Below, piece by piece: positions 4,863 to 15,120 of a DNA stretch of 15,120 nt. This DNA comes from an uncultured Pseudoxanthomonas sp. GTDB lineage: Bacteria; Pseudomonadota; Gammaproteobacteria; Xanthomonadales; Xanthomonadaceae. The notes beneath the pieces are model-generated. The model was not told the origin of the DNA and made no database searches. It saw only the letters and a program-made list of their open reading frames with translations. Numbering within the stretch: position 1 is the first letter of the stretch; the number at the start of each line of letters is the position of its first letter. The stretch is from contig CAMPIO010000086.1 of NCBI GenBank assembly GCA_946886405.1, positions 1 to 15,120 of the forward strand. The letters are read 5' to 3'. Made by a program: the position numbers and the translations under genes.

Positions 4863-7262
4863 ATGATCCGCAAGCTGTCGCCCCTGACCCTCGCCATCAG
4901 CCTGGCGCTGGTCGTCCCCGCCGCGTTCGCACAGGATTCGGCCCCCGCCGAAGCCCGCACGCTGGACACCCTCATCGTCACCGGCACCCGTGTCTCCGAC
5001 CGGACGGTCGCCGAGTCGCAATCCCCGATCGACATCATCACGCCAGAGGCCCTGCAGGCCACCGGCACCACCGAACTGGCCACCGCGCTCGCCCGCGCCC
5101 TGCCTTCGCTCAATTTCCCGCGCCCGGCCGTCACCGACGGCACCAGCGGCGTGCGCCCTGCACAGCTGCGTGGTCTGTCGCCGGACCAGGTGCTGATCCT
5201 GGTCAACGGCAAGCGCCGCCACATCTCTGCGCTGGTCAACGTCAACGGCAGCATCGGCCGTGGCTCGTCGGCCGTGGACCTCAACGCGATCCCGGTGTCG
5301 GCGATCGACCGCGTGGAAGTGCTGCGCGACGGCGCCTCCGCGCAATACGGTTCGGACGCCATCGCCGGCGTGGTCAATATCGTGCTGAAGGGCTCGGGCA
5401 AGGGCGGCAGTCTGGTCGCCGATGTCGGTGGCTACTCCGCCGGCGACGGTCGCAGCACGCAGCTGTCGGGCGACGCCGGCGTGTCGTTCGGCGAGGGCCG
5501 TGGCTTCGTCCACGTCGCGGGACAGCTGACCCAGCAGGATGAGACCGACCGCGCCGGTCCGTACCAGGGCACGGCGCCCAACACCGGCAACAATCCGGCC
5601 ATCGGCCGCGTCGCGTTTGTCTATGGCGATCCCCAGGTCGACGCTGGCGCGGTGTCGGCCAATGCCGGCTTCGCGTTCAGCGACAACGTCAGCGCGTATG
5701 CCACGGCCATCGCCAGCAACCGCGACATCACCTCGTTCGCGTTTTACCGCTCGCCCAACCACAGCAGCCAGACCGCATTGCTGGCCCAGGTCTACCCGGA
5801 TGGCTACGTACCGGAGATCAACCAGCTGTCGCAGGACCGCTCGCTGGTCGCAGGCGTGAAAGGGGACACCGAAAGCGGCTGGAAATGGGATGTCAGCTAC
5901 AACTACGGCTACAACCACCTCAAGTTCTTCACCCAGAACAGCATCAACTACAGCCTCGGCGCGACCAGCCCGCGTCGCTTCTACGACGGTGCGCTGGAGT
6001 ACACCCAGAATGTGTTGAACGCCGACATCAGCAAGCCGCTGGAGATCGGCCTGGCCTATCCGGCCACGCTGTCGTTCGGCGCCGAGTACCGTCGGGAGAA
6101 GTGGAACCAGTCGCCGGGCGAGCTGAACTCGTACACGGGCAGCGGCGCGCAGGGCTTCGCCGGCTTCACCCCGGCCAACGCAGTGCATTCGGATCGCGAC
6201 AGCTACGCGGCCTACATCGGCCTGGAAGCCGACGTCACCGAGAAGTTCTCCGCCGGCATCGCCGGTCGCTACGAGGACTACTCCGATTTCGGCAGCGAAG
6301 TGTCGGGCAAGCTGTCCGCGCGCTATGCCTTCACCGATACCGTGGCGCTGCGTGCAACCGTGGCCAGTGGCTTCCGCGCACCGGCGCTGGCGCAGCAGTA
6401 TTACCAGGTGGTGACCTCGCAGTACAACGCCACGCTGGACCGCTTCTTCGAGTCGGGCACGTTCCCGGCGACCGGTCCCGTCGCACAGGCCCTGGGTGCC
6501 GATCCGCTGACTGCGGAAACCTCGCTGTCATACGGACTGGGCCTGGTGCTGCAGCCGGTGGATCGCCTGTACGTCACCATCGATGCGTACCAGATCGACA
6601 TCGACGACCGTGTCGTGCTGTCCTCCAACCTGCTGCTCGGCGGCAACGCGGCGGCGCAGGCCCTGCTGTCGAGTCTCGGCGTCAACGGCGTCACCAGCGC
6701 GCGCTATTTCACCAACGCCGCCGACACCCGCACGCGCGGCGTCGACGTGATCGCGCAGTACACCGTGCCGTTCGAGAACAGCAGCCTGGCACTGACCGCC
6801 GGCTACAACTACAACAAGACCGAGATCCAGCGCATCGCACCGAATCCGCCGGCGCTGACCTCGCTGGGCGCCAATCTCTTTCGCGTGGGCCGCGACGAGC
6901 AGGGTCGCATCGAGGAAGGCTATCCGCGCGACAAGACCACGCTGACGGCGGCGTGGAACCTGGCCCGCTGGGACTTCACCTTCGGCGCCACCCGCTACGG
7001 CGAATTCACCACGCGCGTCAGCGAGACGGGGAACCCGGTCAATGACCAGACCTATGGCGCCAAATGGATCCTGGATGCGTCCACCAGTTATCGCCCCAGC
7101 GAAAACTGGACGTTGACGCTGGGCGCGGACAACCTGCTGGACGAGTATCCGGACCGCACCATCTTCCCGAACTCCAACAGCGGGCAGTTCCCGTACAGCA
7201 GCCAATCGCCGGGCGGCTTCAACGGCGCCTATGTGTACGGGCGCATCGCCTACAGGTGGTAA
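4863..7262 (+). CDS. TonB-dependent outer-membrane receptor
   Basis: A 799-residue outer-membrane receptor for energised uptake via TonB-ExbBD. Residues 1-23 are a signal peptide (cleavage AFA/QD). The TonB box lies in TLDTLIVTG (33-41). The plug domain (about 45-176) carries SPIDIITPEAL, LRGLSPDQVLILVNGKRRH (102-120) and VEVLRDGASAQYGSDAIAG (151-169), the usual plug motifs. The rest is a beta-barrel ending in NLLDEYP, then GAYVYGRIAYRW, with an aromatic last residue as required for barrel assembly. No cysteine is present. ATG 4863 has GGAG (4852-4855) 7 bases upstream. The substrate is not evident: no siderophore, B12 or glycan gene adjoins it, and it stands alone between a divergent promoter region and an intrinsic terminator. 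It resembles the large xanthomonad group of orphan receptors annotated as iron-complex receptors, which is a family label only. Confidence 0.95.
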   Translation: MIRKLSPLTLAISLALVVPAAFAQDSAPAEARTLDTLIVTGTRVSDRTVAESQSPIDIITPEALQATGTTELATALARALPSLNFPRPAVTDGTSGVRPAQLRGLSPDQVLILVNGKRRHISALVNVNGSIGRGSSAVDLNAIPVSAIDRVEVLRDGASAQYGSDAIAGVVNIVLKGSGKGGSLVADVGGYSAGDGRSTQLSGDAGVSFGEGRGFVHVAGQLTQQDETDRAGPYQGTAPNTGNNPAIGRVAFVYGDPQVDAGAVSANAGFAFSDNVSAYATAIASNRDITSFAFYRSPNHSSQTALLAQVYPDGYVPEINQLSQDRSLVAGVKGDTESGWKWDVSYNYGYNHLKFFTQNSINYSLGATSPRRFYDGALEYTQNVLNADISKPLEIGLAYPATLSFGAEYRREKWNQSPGELNSYTGSGAQGFAGFTPANAVHSDRDSYAAYIGLEADVTEKFSAGIAGRYEDYSDFGSEVSGKLSARYAFTDTVALRATVASGFRAPALAQQYYQVVTSQYNATLDRFFESGTFPATGPVAQALGADPLTAETSLSYGLGLVLQPVDRLYVTIDAYQIDIDDRVVLSSNLLLGGNAAAQALLSSLGVNGVTSARYFTNAADTRTRGVDVIAQYTVPFENSSLALTAGYNYNKTEIQRIAPNPPALTSLGANLFRVGRDEQGRIEEGYPRDKTTLTAAWNLARWDFTFGATRYGEFTTRVSETGNPVNDQTYGAKWILDASTSYRPSENWTLTLGADNLLDEYPDRTIFPNSNSGQFPYSSQSPGGFNGAYVYGRIAYRW

Positions 7263-7288
7263 GGCGCCCGCTTGCTTGAACGATCCGG

Positions 7289-7314
7289 AACGCCCCGCCC
7301 CAGCGCGGGGCGTT
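7289..7314 (+). terminator. Intrinsic terminator of the TonB receptor gene
   Basis: AACGCCCCGC (7289-7298) and GCGGGGCGTT (7305-7314) form a perfect 10-bp stem with a 6-base loop, followed by TCCGTT; the paired TT plus the next T gives a short T tract. It begins 27 bases after the receptor stop codon and isolates that gene from ybaL. The rest of the gap to 7433 shows no convincing promoter or gene. Confidence 0.8.
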
Positions 7315-7433
7315 TCCGTTATGGCGACGGCGAAAAGCACGGCGTCCGGCGTGCGCGACGATCGATTCCGGTTTGCCGCAGGGGGTTCGCATCGGCGACA
7401 CTCGACCCCTATGCCGAGGATAAAAACCGATCG

Positions 7434-9122
7434 ATGCAGCATGACACCGACCTGATCAACATCATCGCGGTAGGCCTTGCCGTGGCCTTCGTGCTGGGCG
7501 CGCTCGCGCACAAACTGCGCTTCTCGCCGCTGGTCGGTTATCTGATCGCAGGCATCGTCGTCGGCCCGTTCACGCCCGGCTTCGTCGCCGACCAGGAACT
7601 CGCCACCCAGCTGTCCGAACTCGGCGTGATGCTGCTGATGTTCGGCGTTGGCCTGCACTTCTCGCTGGAAGACCTGCTGGAAGTGAAGGCGATCGCCATC
7701 CCCGGCGCGATCGTGCAGATCGTCGTCGCCACCGGCCTGGGCTGGGCGCTGGCGTGGAGCATGGGCTGGACGCCGCTCAACGGCTTCGTGTTCGGCCTTG
7801 CGCTGTCGGTGGCGAGCACCGTGGTGCTGCTGCGCGCGATGGAGGAACGCCGCCTGCTGGAAACCAAGCGCGGCCGGATCGCCGTGGGCTGGCTGATCGT
7901 CGAGGACCTGGTGATGGTGCTGGCGCTGGTGATGCTGCCGGTGCTGGCGGAGACGTTCGGGCCGGAAAGCCAGACCGAAGGCGCGAGCTTCGGCACCTTC
8001 ATGGTGGCCATCGCCTGGACCTTCATCAAGCTGGGCGCCTTCGTCGCCTTCATGCTGCTGGTAGGACGCCGGGCGATCCCGTGGACGCTGGAGAAGATCG
8101 CCGCCACCGGATCGCGCGAACTGTTCACGCTCTCCGTGCTCGCCATCGCATTGGGTGTGGCATTCGGCTCGGCGATGCTGTTCGGCGTGTCGTTCGCGCT
8201 GGGCGCTTTTTTTGCCGGCATGCTGCTCAACGAATCCGAACTGAGCCACAAGGCGGCCAACGATTCACTGCCGCTGCGCGACGCGTTCGCGGTGCTGTTC
8301 TTCGTTTCGGTGGGCATGCTGTTCAACCCGGCCATCCTGGTGGCGCATCCGTGGCAGGTGCTGGCCACGTTCGGCATCATCGTGCTGGGCAAGTCGGTGG
8401 CGGCCTACTACATCGTCAAGGCGTTCAAGCATCCCACCGGCACCGCATTGACCATTTCGGTCAGCCTGGCGCAGATCGGCGAGTTCTCTTTCATCCTCGC
8501 CGCGCTCGGCGTGGCGCTCAAGATCCTGCCGCCCGAAGGCCGTGACCTGGTTCTCGCCGGCTCGCTGCTGTCGATCATCGCCAACCCGTTCCTGTTCTCG
8601 TGGCTGGACCGCTGGCAGAAGAAGCAGGAAGCGCTCGCACCCTTGCCGGCCGAACCCGAGATGCCGCCCGGCCCATCGCTCGACGTCACCGGTCACGCCA
8701 TCATCATCGGTTATGGCCGCGTGGGCAGCGAACTGGCGCGCGTACTGCGCGACCGGGGTGTGCCGCTGATCGTCATCGACGACAACGGCGACCATGTCGC
8801 CCGCGCACACGATGCGGGCATCCCCGCGATCCGTGGCAGCGCGGCCGCCGACCGCGTGCTCGCCGAAGCGCATCCCGAACGCGCCAAGATCGCGGTGCTG
8901 GCGATCCCGCAGCCGCTGGAAGCCGGCGAGACGCTGGCCAAGCTGCGTGCCATCAACCCCTCGCTGACCCTGCTCGCGCGCGCGCACAGCGAAGGCGAAG
9001 TGAAGCACCTGCTGGCCCATGGGGCGGACGGCGCTGTGCTGGCAGAGCGCGAACTCGCGTTCTCGCTGGCCGAAATGGTGATGTCCACGCCGCCGTACCG
9101 TCCGCAGCGCACGAGCGCCTGA
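7434..9122 (+). CDS. ybaL: Kef/CPA2-type cation:proton antiporter YbaL
   Basis: A 562-residue inner-membrane protein of the monovalent cation:proton antiporter-2 family, predicted to exchange K+ (or another cation) for H+. Residues about 5-390 form the Na+/H+ exchanger domain with many hydrophobic spans and the blocks SPLVGYLIAG, GVMLLMFGVGLHFSLEDL, SVASTVVLLRA, GWLIVEDLVMVL, ATGSRELFTLSVLAIALG and FALGAFFAGMLLNESELSH. After a short linker the TrkA-N Rossmann domain begins with HAIIIGYGRVGS; the nucleotide-binding GYGRVG is at 426-431. Length and sequence closely match E. coli YbaL (558 aa). The in-frame ATG at 7434 gives the conserved N terminus; GAGGA (7416-7420) is 13 bases upstream, a longer gap than usual. 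Upstream in-frame codons back to 7272 give a non-homologous Arg-rich extension overlapping the terminator and were excluded. No KefF/KefG-type partner gene is adjacent. It converges on the EAL gene. Confidence 0.95.
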   Translation: MQHDTDLINIIAVGLAVAFVLGALAHKLRFSPLVGYLIAGIVVGPFTPGFVADQELATQLSELGVMLLMFGVGLHFSLEDLLEVKAIAIPGAIVQIVVATGLGWALAWSMGWTPLNGFVFGLALSVASTVVLLRAMEERRLLETKRGRIAVGWLIVEDLVMVLALVMLPVLAETFGPESQTEGASFGTFMVAIAWTFIKLGAFVAFMLLVGRRAIPWTLEKIAATGSRELFTLSVLAIALGVAFGSAMLFGVSFALGAFFAGMLLNESELSHKAANDSLPLRDAFAVLFFVSVGMLFNPAILVAHPWQVLATFGIIVLGKSVAAYYIVKAFKHPTGTALTISVSLAQIGEFSFILAALGVALKILPPEGRDLVLAGSLLSIIANPFLFSWLDRWQKKQEALAPLPAEPEMPPGPSLDVTGHAIIIGYGRVGSELARVLRDRGVPLIVIDDNGDHVARAHDAGIPAIRGSAAADRVLAEAHPERAKIAVLAIPQPLEAGETLAKLRAINPSLTLLARAHSEGEVKHLLAHGADGAVLAERELAFSLAEMVMSTPPYRPQRTSA

Positions 9123-9131
9123 GCCGATGGT

Positions 9132-11399
9132 TCAATCGCGCGATGCGGCGGCCTCGGCCGCCGTTTCCGCCAGCACGTCCGCGAGCGGTCGCGGCGCGCC
9201 GTAAAGATAGCCCTGCACGCGGTGCACGCCCAGGCGACGAAGGCAGTACTCCGTGTCTTCGTCTTCCACGAACTCGGCCACCGTGACCGCCCCGAATGCC
9301 TTGGCCACGGCCACGGAGGCCTGCACGACGGCGTAGTCCTTGCCGAGCTGCGCCACGTTGCGCACGAACGAGCCATCGATCTTGATGACATCCACCGGCA
9401 GCTCCCGCAGGCGCGCGAAGCTCTGCATGCCGGTACCGAAATCGTCGATGGCGATGTGGCAGCCCAACGCACGCAGGTCGGCGAGCAGGTGGCTGGCGGC
9501 CGCCGTGTTCGAGATGGCCGCGGTCTCGGTGACTTCGAAGCACAGCGCGCTCATCGGCAAAGGCGAACCGGCCAGCAGCGTGCGCAGTTCCACCTGGAAG
9601 CTCATCGACGCCAGGCTCTGGCCGGTGAGGTTGATCGAGATCTCGCGGCAGTGCGGCAATGCGCCCGGCGACTTGCGCAGCAGCCGGAACAGCGCGCGCA
9701 TGACGGCCAGGTCGAGCTCGGCGCCGCGGCCGGCCGCTTCCAGCGGCGCCATGAAGCGCGCCGGCGACATGATGTCGCCGCGCTCGTCGATCAGCCGGCA
9801 CAACACCTCGCCCGCCAGCGGCCTCGGCTCGCCCTGCATGTCCTCCACCAGGTCGCGGATGGGCTGGAAGTACAGCACCACGCGTTCACTGCGCAGGCTG
9901 GCCAGGGCTTCGGTGGCGTCATGCAGTTGCCGGCGGTGCGTGCGCCGCAACTGGGTGTCGCCGATGTCGCTGTAGCGCGGCCGCAGCTCCCCGTGCTGGC
10001 GCGCTTCGAACGCAAGGTGCGATGCCGCCAGCACGGCGCCGTCGATCACGCTCGCGTGGGTGCCATTGAAGGCCGCGACGCCGAGGTATGGCAGCAACCG
10101 GATCGGTTCGCCACCGACATCGATCTCCGCGTGCTCCACGCGTGCCATCACGCGCTCCCACAGATCCGCGTCGCGCCCGGCCCGCGGCAGCAACGCGAAC
10201 TGGCCGGTGCCGACGTAATAGGTCTCGACCAGGTCGTCCAGGCGCCGTGCGCTGGCGTGCATCGCCTGTGCCTGCGTGTCCAGCCCGAAGCCGGCCACCA
10301 GCGTGTCCGTCTGGTCGAGCAGCAGATATCCCAGCTCGGTGCGCGGCAAGGGGCGTTCCACGCGCTCGCGCAACGCCTTGAGATTGGGCAGGCCCGTCAC
10401 CTGGTCGCGCAGCGTCTCTTCCGACAGCTGCTCCGCCAGTGCGGAACGGTCGCGGTTGGTCAACCACAGATAAAGCATGGCGAGCAGCAGGATGTTCATT
10501 TCCGCTGCGATGTGCAGCAGGTTGAAGAAACCCACCGGCGTGTTGGCGTACTCGGCGGTGCCAGCCACCATGCCGACGAGCAGCAGCAGGGTGAGCGACA
10601 GTGACAGCATCGCCCAGCGCGGCGACAACCGCAGCATGCACCACGCCAGTACCAGCAGCAGCGCGAACCGGTAATCCATCAGTACCGGTGCCGACGGCAG
10701 CGAGGCGCCGAAGGACTGCCGGACCTGCACCGCCGCCCACAGGCTGATCGCCAGGCCCAGTCCCAGCATCACTGGCCACAGCCAATGCGCACCCACCTTG
10801 GCGCGCGACGCCGGGAGTGCACGCTCCTGCCAGCCGATCACGAGCGGCAGCGTCACCACGGCCACGCCGAACTGTTTGGCGAAGAACATCTGGAAGGCGG
10901 CACTCACCGCGACCGCCGGCGTGTTGACCAGCGCGATGCTGAGGCCCAGCAGCGCCGTGATGGTGGGATACACCAGTAGCCCGATCGCGGCAAAACGCAC
11001 CAGGTCACCGCGTTGCACGCCCGTACCTGGCGCGCGCGGCCAGCCCATCCAGCGCGCGCAAAGCAGCGTCCACGCGTACTGGAGCAGGTAAGAACCCGCT
11101 CCCCACGCCAATGTCCACGTGGGGCGCCCGTCGTCGAAGAGATAGAACTGCCGGAGTGTCCAGCCCGTGAGCGTCAGCGCGAAACACCCTGCCACCACGC
11201 GCGCGTCGCGTACCAGCATGGCGATGGCCAGCAGCAGGCCGGTGTGCAGGTGGATCAGCGAGGCATCGGCGATCTCGCCGAAGAAATCGATGCGATAGCG
11301 GATCGGGATCTGCTGCAGCAGCAGGCACAGGCCACCGAGCAGGAGCACCTGCATGCTCCCGCCCAGGCCACGCACAGGCTGCCCTGCATGATCGGCCAT
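9132..11399 (-). CDS. Membrane-anchored protein with degenerate GGDEF and intact EAL domain (c-di-GMP phosphodiesterase)
   Basis: A 755-residue inner-membrane signalling protein predicted to hydrolyse cyclic di-GMP. About ten hydrophobic spans (about 15-325) form a MASE1-like sensor region. The GGDEF domain starts with VTGLPNLKAL (TGLPN 335-339), but the catalytic GGDEF loop reads GTGQF (397-401), so cyclase activity is not expected. The EAL domain carries E531-V-L (in place of EAL), N590 (SINLTG), E622/E625 (FEVTET), DDFGTG (652-657), K673 (IKIDGS), E709/E712 (AEFVED for AEGVET) and Q729-G-Y; the metal and catalytic positions are kept, so phosphodiesterase activity is likely. Start choice: ATG 11399 has AAGG 8 bases upstream; ATG 11480 would add 27 Arg-rich residues without a Shine-Dalgarno, and ATG 11354 has its GGAG too close. 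It lies 137 bases after clpB and converges with ybaL, 9 bases apart. Confidence 0.92.
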   Translation of the reverse strand: MADHAGQPVRGLGGSMQVLLLGGLCLLLQQIPIRYRIDFFGEIADASLIHLHTGLLLAIAMLVRDARVVAGCFALTLTGWTLRQFYLFDDGRPTWTLAWGAGSYLLQYAWTLLCARWMGWPRAPGTGVQRGDLVRFAAIGLLVYPTITALLGLSIALVNTPAVAVSAAFQMFFAKQFGVAVVTLPLVIGWQERALPASRAKVGAHWLWPVMLGLGLAISLWAAVQVRQSFGASLPSAPVLMDYRFALLLVLAWCMLRLSPRWAMLSLSLTLLLLVGMVAGTAEYANTPVGFFNLLHIAAEMNILLLAMLYLWLTNRDRSALAEQLSEETLRDQVTGLPNLKALRERVERPLPRTELGYLLLDQTDTLVAGFGLDTQAQAMHASARRLDDLVETYYVGTGQFALLPRAGRDADLWERVMARVEHAEIDVGGEPIRLLPYLGVAAFNGTHASVIDGAVLAASHLAFEARQHGELRPRYSDIGDTQLRRTHRRQLHDATEALASLRSERVVLYFQPIRDLVEDMQGEPRPLAGEVLCRLIDERGDIMSPARFMAPLEAAGRGAELDLAVMRALFRLLRKSPGALPHCREISINLTGQSLASMSFQVELRTLLAGSPLPMSALCFEVTETAAISNTAAASHLLADLRALGCHIAIDDFGTGMQSFARLRELPVDVIKIDGSFVRNVAQLGKDYAVVQASVAVAKAFGAVTVAEFVEDEDTEYCLRRLGVHRVQGYLYGAPRPLADVLAETAAEAAASRD

Positions 11400-11501
11400 C
11401 CGTCCGCCCTTGCCCCTTGCCAGGTCCGCGTCGACGCGGCGCGCATGGCGACGGGCCTGCCCCATCGCAGGCCGCCCCATAACGTACTACCACGCACGGA
11501 T

Positions 11502-11535
11502 GGACGGAAGCAGGACATGCGCCTGCCTGCCGTCC
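11502..11535 (-). terminator. Hairpin just after the clpB stop codon
   Basis: On the plus strand GGACGG (11502-11507) pairs with CCGTCC (11530-11535), and AAGCAGG (11508-11514) pairs with CCTGCCT (11522-11528) with one wobble or mismatch and a one-base bulge (11529). The loop is 7 bases. It begins one base after the clpB stop codon, reading leftward. There is no T run beyond it, so it may be a Rho-assisted terminator or an mRNA 3'-end stabiliser. The remaining gap to the EAL gene (11400-11501) shows no other clear signal. Confidence 0.5.
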
Positions 11536-11536
11536 G

Positions 11537-14140
<2,604 letters not shown>

Positions 14141-14164
14141 CGGGAGAACCTCAGGAAAAGTAGG

Positions 14165-14182
14165 GGCCGGCGAATGCCAGCC
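14165..14182 (-). other. Short hairpin in the clpB 5' leader
   Basis: GGCCGGC (14165-14171) and GCCAGCC (14176-14182) pair through seven positions with one G-U, around a 4-base loop. In the clpB mRNA it would fall near the 5' end, about 25 bases before the start codon and close to the Shine-Dalgarno. It does not cover the ribosome site, so an RNA thermometer role is not supported; it may stabilise the transcript. Confidence 0.3.
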
Positions 14183-14192
14183 GATGCTACCG

Positions 14193-14220
14193 AGATGAGG
14201 TTAAGCGCCGGTGTTTCAAG
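14193..14220 (-). promoter_or_regulatory. Sigma-32 (heat-shock) promoter of clpB
   Basis: On the minus strand CTTGAAA (14220-14214) is a perfect heat-shock -35. After 13 bases comes CCTCATCT (14200-14193), seven of eight to the sigma-32 -10 consensus CCCCATNT. The start site would be near 14186, leaving a leader of about 45 bases before ATG 14140. Position, orientation and the clpB gene, a known RpoH target in proteobacteria, all agree. Confidence 0.85.
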
Positions 14221-14243
14221 ACCGGCTGAGACCCGGATTCAAC

Positions 14244-14265
14244 GCAGGGTGGGCCCTGGCCCACC
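14244..14265 (+). repeat. REP-like palindromic unit, copy 1
   Basis: A 22-base unit beginning GCAGGGTGGGCC whose GGTGGGC (14248-14254) pairs with GCCCACC (14259-14265) around a 4-base loop. It matches the unit at 14285-14306 on the opposite strand at 18 of 22 bases. One pair of differences is compensatory: T-A in this stem against C-G in the other. It lies just upstream of the clpB heat-shock promoter. Confidence 0.75.
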
Positions 14266-14284
14266 ATCGTTGCGCGTATCGAAC

Positions 14285-14306
14285 GGCGGGCCGGGGCCCG
14301 CCCTAC
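14285..14306 (-). repeat. REP-like palindromic unit, copy 2, overlapping the permease stop codon
   Basis: Read on the minus strand the unit begins GTAGGGCGGGCC and folds with GGCGGGC pairing to GCCCGCC. It is inverted relative to copy 1, 19 bases away, so the two make a BIME-like pair. The TAG stop codon of the permease gene (14305-14303) is part of the unit. The pair may act as a transcription barrier or 3' stabiliser for the permease mRNA; no T run follows. Confidence 0.75.
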
Positions 14307-15120
14307 GCTTTCTTCTGCAGGGACAGCAGGCCCAGCAGCACCGCCAAGGCGGCATACGCCCCGGCAAACTGCCACAGGATGGTCGCGCGCAGTCCTTCCA
14401 CGTCCCACGGCAGGTAGATGCCGCCGCGCGGATCCACCGAGTGGATGATGCCGAACAGGGTCAGCACCGCGCCGACCAGCAGCGCGACGACGGCACGGCC
14501 GCTGCGTCCGTCGATCATCGCCACCAGCGCGGTGGTCCAGATCATCGCGGTGATGATGAAGCCGTTGCCCAGCGTGACGATGGTGGCCAGGTCCGGCAGG
14601 CCGTGCCCGTCGACGCCTTCGTACAGACCCACGAAACGGTCCGGTGCGATCCACGCCGGATTGCCGAACTTGATCGTCAGCAGATAGGCCACCGACGGCA
14701 GGAAGCCCAGCGCCACCGCGATGGCGTGCTTGCGCGGCGTTTCGGTGAACGCCTGCACGGTGATGTCTAGGCCCACGTAGACGATGATCGGCGCCAGCAC
14801 CGCGACAGGCAGCCACTGCACCAACCCGGACACGTAGCCGAGCACGCCGCCCAAGCCGATGAAGAGGCCGGTCAGCAGCGTGTAGCCCTTGCGCGCGCCC
14901 ATATGCTTGTACGCGGGCTGGCCGATGTACGGCGTGGTCTGCGCCACGCCACCGCAGAAACCCGCGACCAGCGTGGACACCGCTTCGGCCAGCAGCACGT
15001 CGCGCGTACGGTAGTCGTCGCCGGCGGCACGCGCGCTTTCGCTGACGTTGATGCCGCCCACCACCATCAGCAGGCCGAACGGCAGCAGCAGCGGCAGGTA
15101 CGGCACGGTGTAGGCCAGAC
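14303..15120 (-). CDS. NCS2-like (xanthine/uracil-type) permease, C-terminal part
   Basis: The frame is open to the right edge, so the gene begins beyond the window; about 272 C-terminal residues are present. The visible protein is highly hydrophobic with about seven spans. Near the start it has LLLPFGLLMVVGGINVSESA, then AAGDDYRTRDVLLAEAVSTL and GFCGGVAQTTPYIGQPAYKH, the pattern of the substrate-site helices and re-entrant Gly/Pro-rich segments of NCS2 / AzgA-like permeases. LAPIIVYVGLDITVQAF follows. These proteins usually take up nucleobases with H+ or Na+; the substrate here cannot be called. A GTG at 15106 is an internal codon, as codons upstream continue the conserved AYTVPYLPLLLPFG. 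The stop codon lies inside a REP unit. The gap to the clpB promoter is about 80 bases. Confidence 0.8.
   Translation of the reverse strand, partial: LAYTVPYLPLLLPFGLLMVVGGINVSESARAAGDDYRTRDVLLAEAVSTLVAGFCGGVAQTTPYIGQPAYKHMGARKGYTLLTGLFIGLGGVLGYVSGLVQWLPVAVLAPIIVYVGLDITVQAFTETPRKHAIAVALGFLPSVAYLLTIKFGNPAWIAPDRFVGLYEGVDGHGLPDLATIVTLGNGFIITAMIWTTALVAMIDGRSGRAVVALLVGAVLTLFGIIHSVDPRGGIYLPWDVEGLRATILWQFAGAYAALAVLLGLLSLQKKA

Noticed and set aside
8207..8213. Run of seven T in ybaL as a possible slippage or phase-variation site
   Set aside because: It encodes the Phe-Phe of the conserved AFFAGM segment found in YbaL homologues, and the frame is intact on both sides.
6528..8249. 573-codon minus-strand frame across the TonB receptor and ybaL
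   Set aside because: It spans the terminator and two well-supported genes and is His/Gln/Arg-rich without domain features.

Overview
The window is GC-rich and densely coded, and reads as chromosomal core sequence from a gammaproteobacterium of the Xanthomonadaceae (Xanthomonas/Stenotrophomonas/Pseudoxanthomonas/Lysobacter group). The pointers are the DUF3011 protein, an fmdB gene near aspS, an orphan TonB-dependent receptor, a polytopic GGDEF/EAL protein, and two kinds of short palindromic REP-like repeats. The genus is inference. No insertion sequence, prophage, tRNA, rRNA or CRISPR array is visible, and no gene-free stretch reaches 300 bases.

Layout. At the left edge is the 5' part of aspS (minus strand, runs off the window). 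Divergent from it is a secreted protein with three cysteine-rich DUF3011 repeats (631-1542). A 76-bp REP-like double palindrome then separates it from a convergent minus-strand cluster, read in the order yheS (ABC-F ATPase, TTG start), fmdB (zinc ribbon) and a small lipoprotein. Divergent from yheS is a TonB-dependent receptor (4863-7262) that ends at a clear intrinsic terminator. It is followed by ybaL, a Kef/CPA2-type cation/proton antiporter with a TrkA-N domain. ybaL converges, with 9 bases between, on a membrane-anchored degenerate-GGDEF/EAL protein (minus). To the right are clpB (minus), with a very good sigma-32 promoter, a pair of inverted REP units, and the 3' part of an NCS2-like permease that runs off the right edge.

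Functionally these are separate housekeeping and envelope units: tRNA charging, ribosome-associated ABC-F function, outer-membrane uptake, K+/H+ exchange, c-di-GMP breakdown, protein disaggregation and nucleobase-type transport. I see no convincing novel multi-gene system. The items most worth following are the three-fold 12-cysteine DUF3011 protein placed between fmdB and aspS, the REP unit that supplies the stop codon of the permease, and the heat-shock promoter and conserved internal GTG start of clpB.
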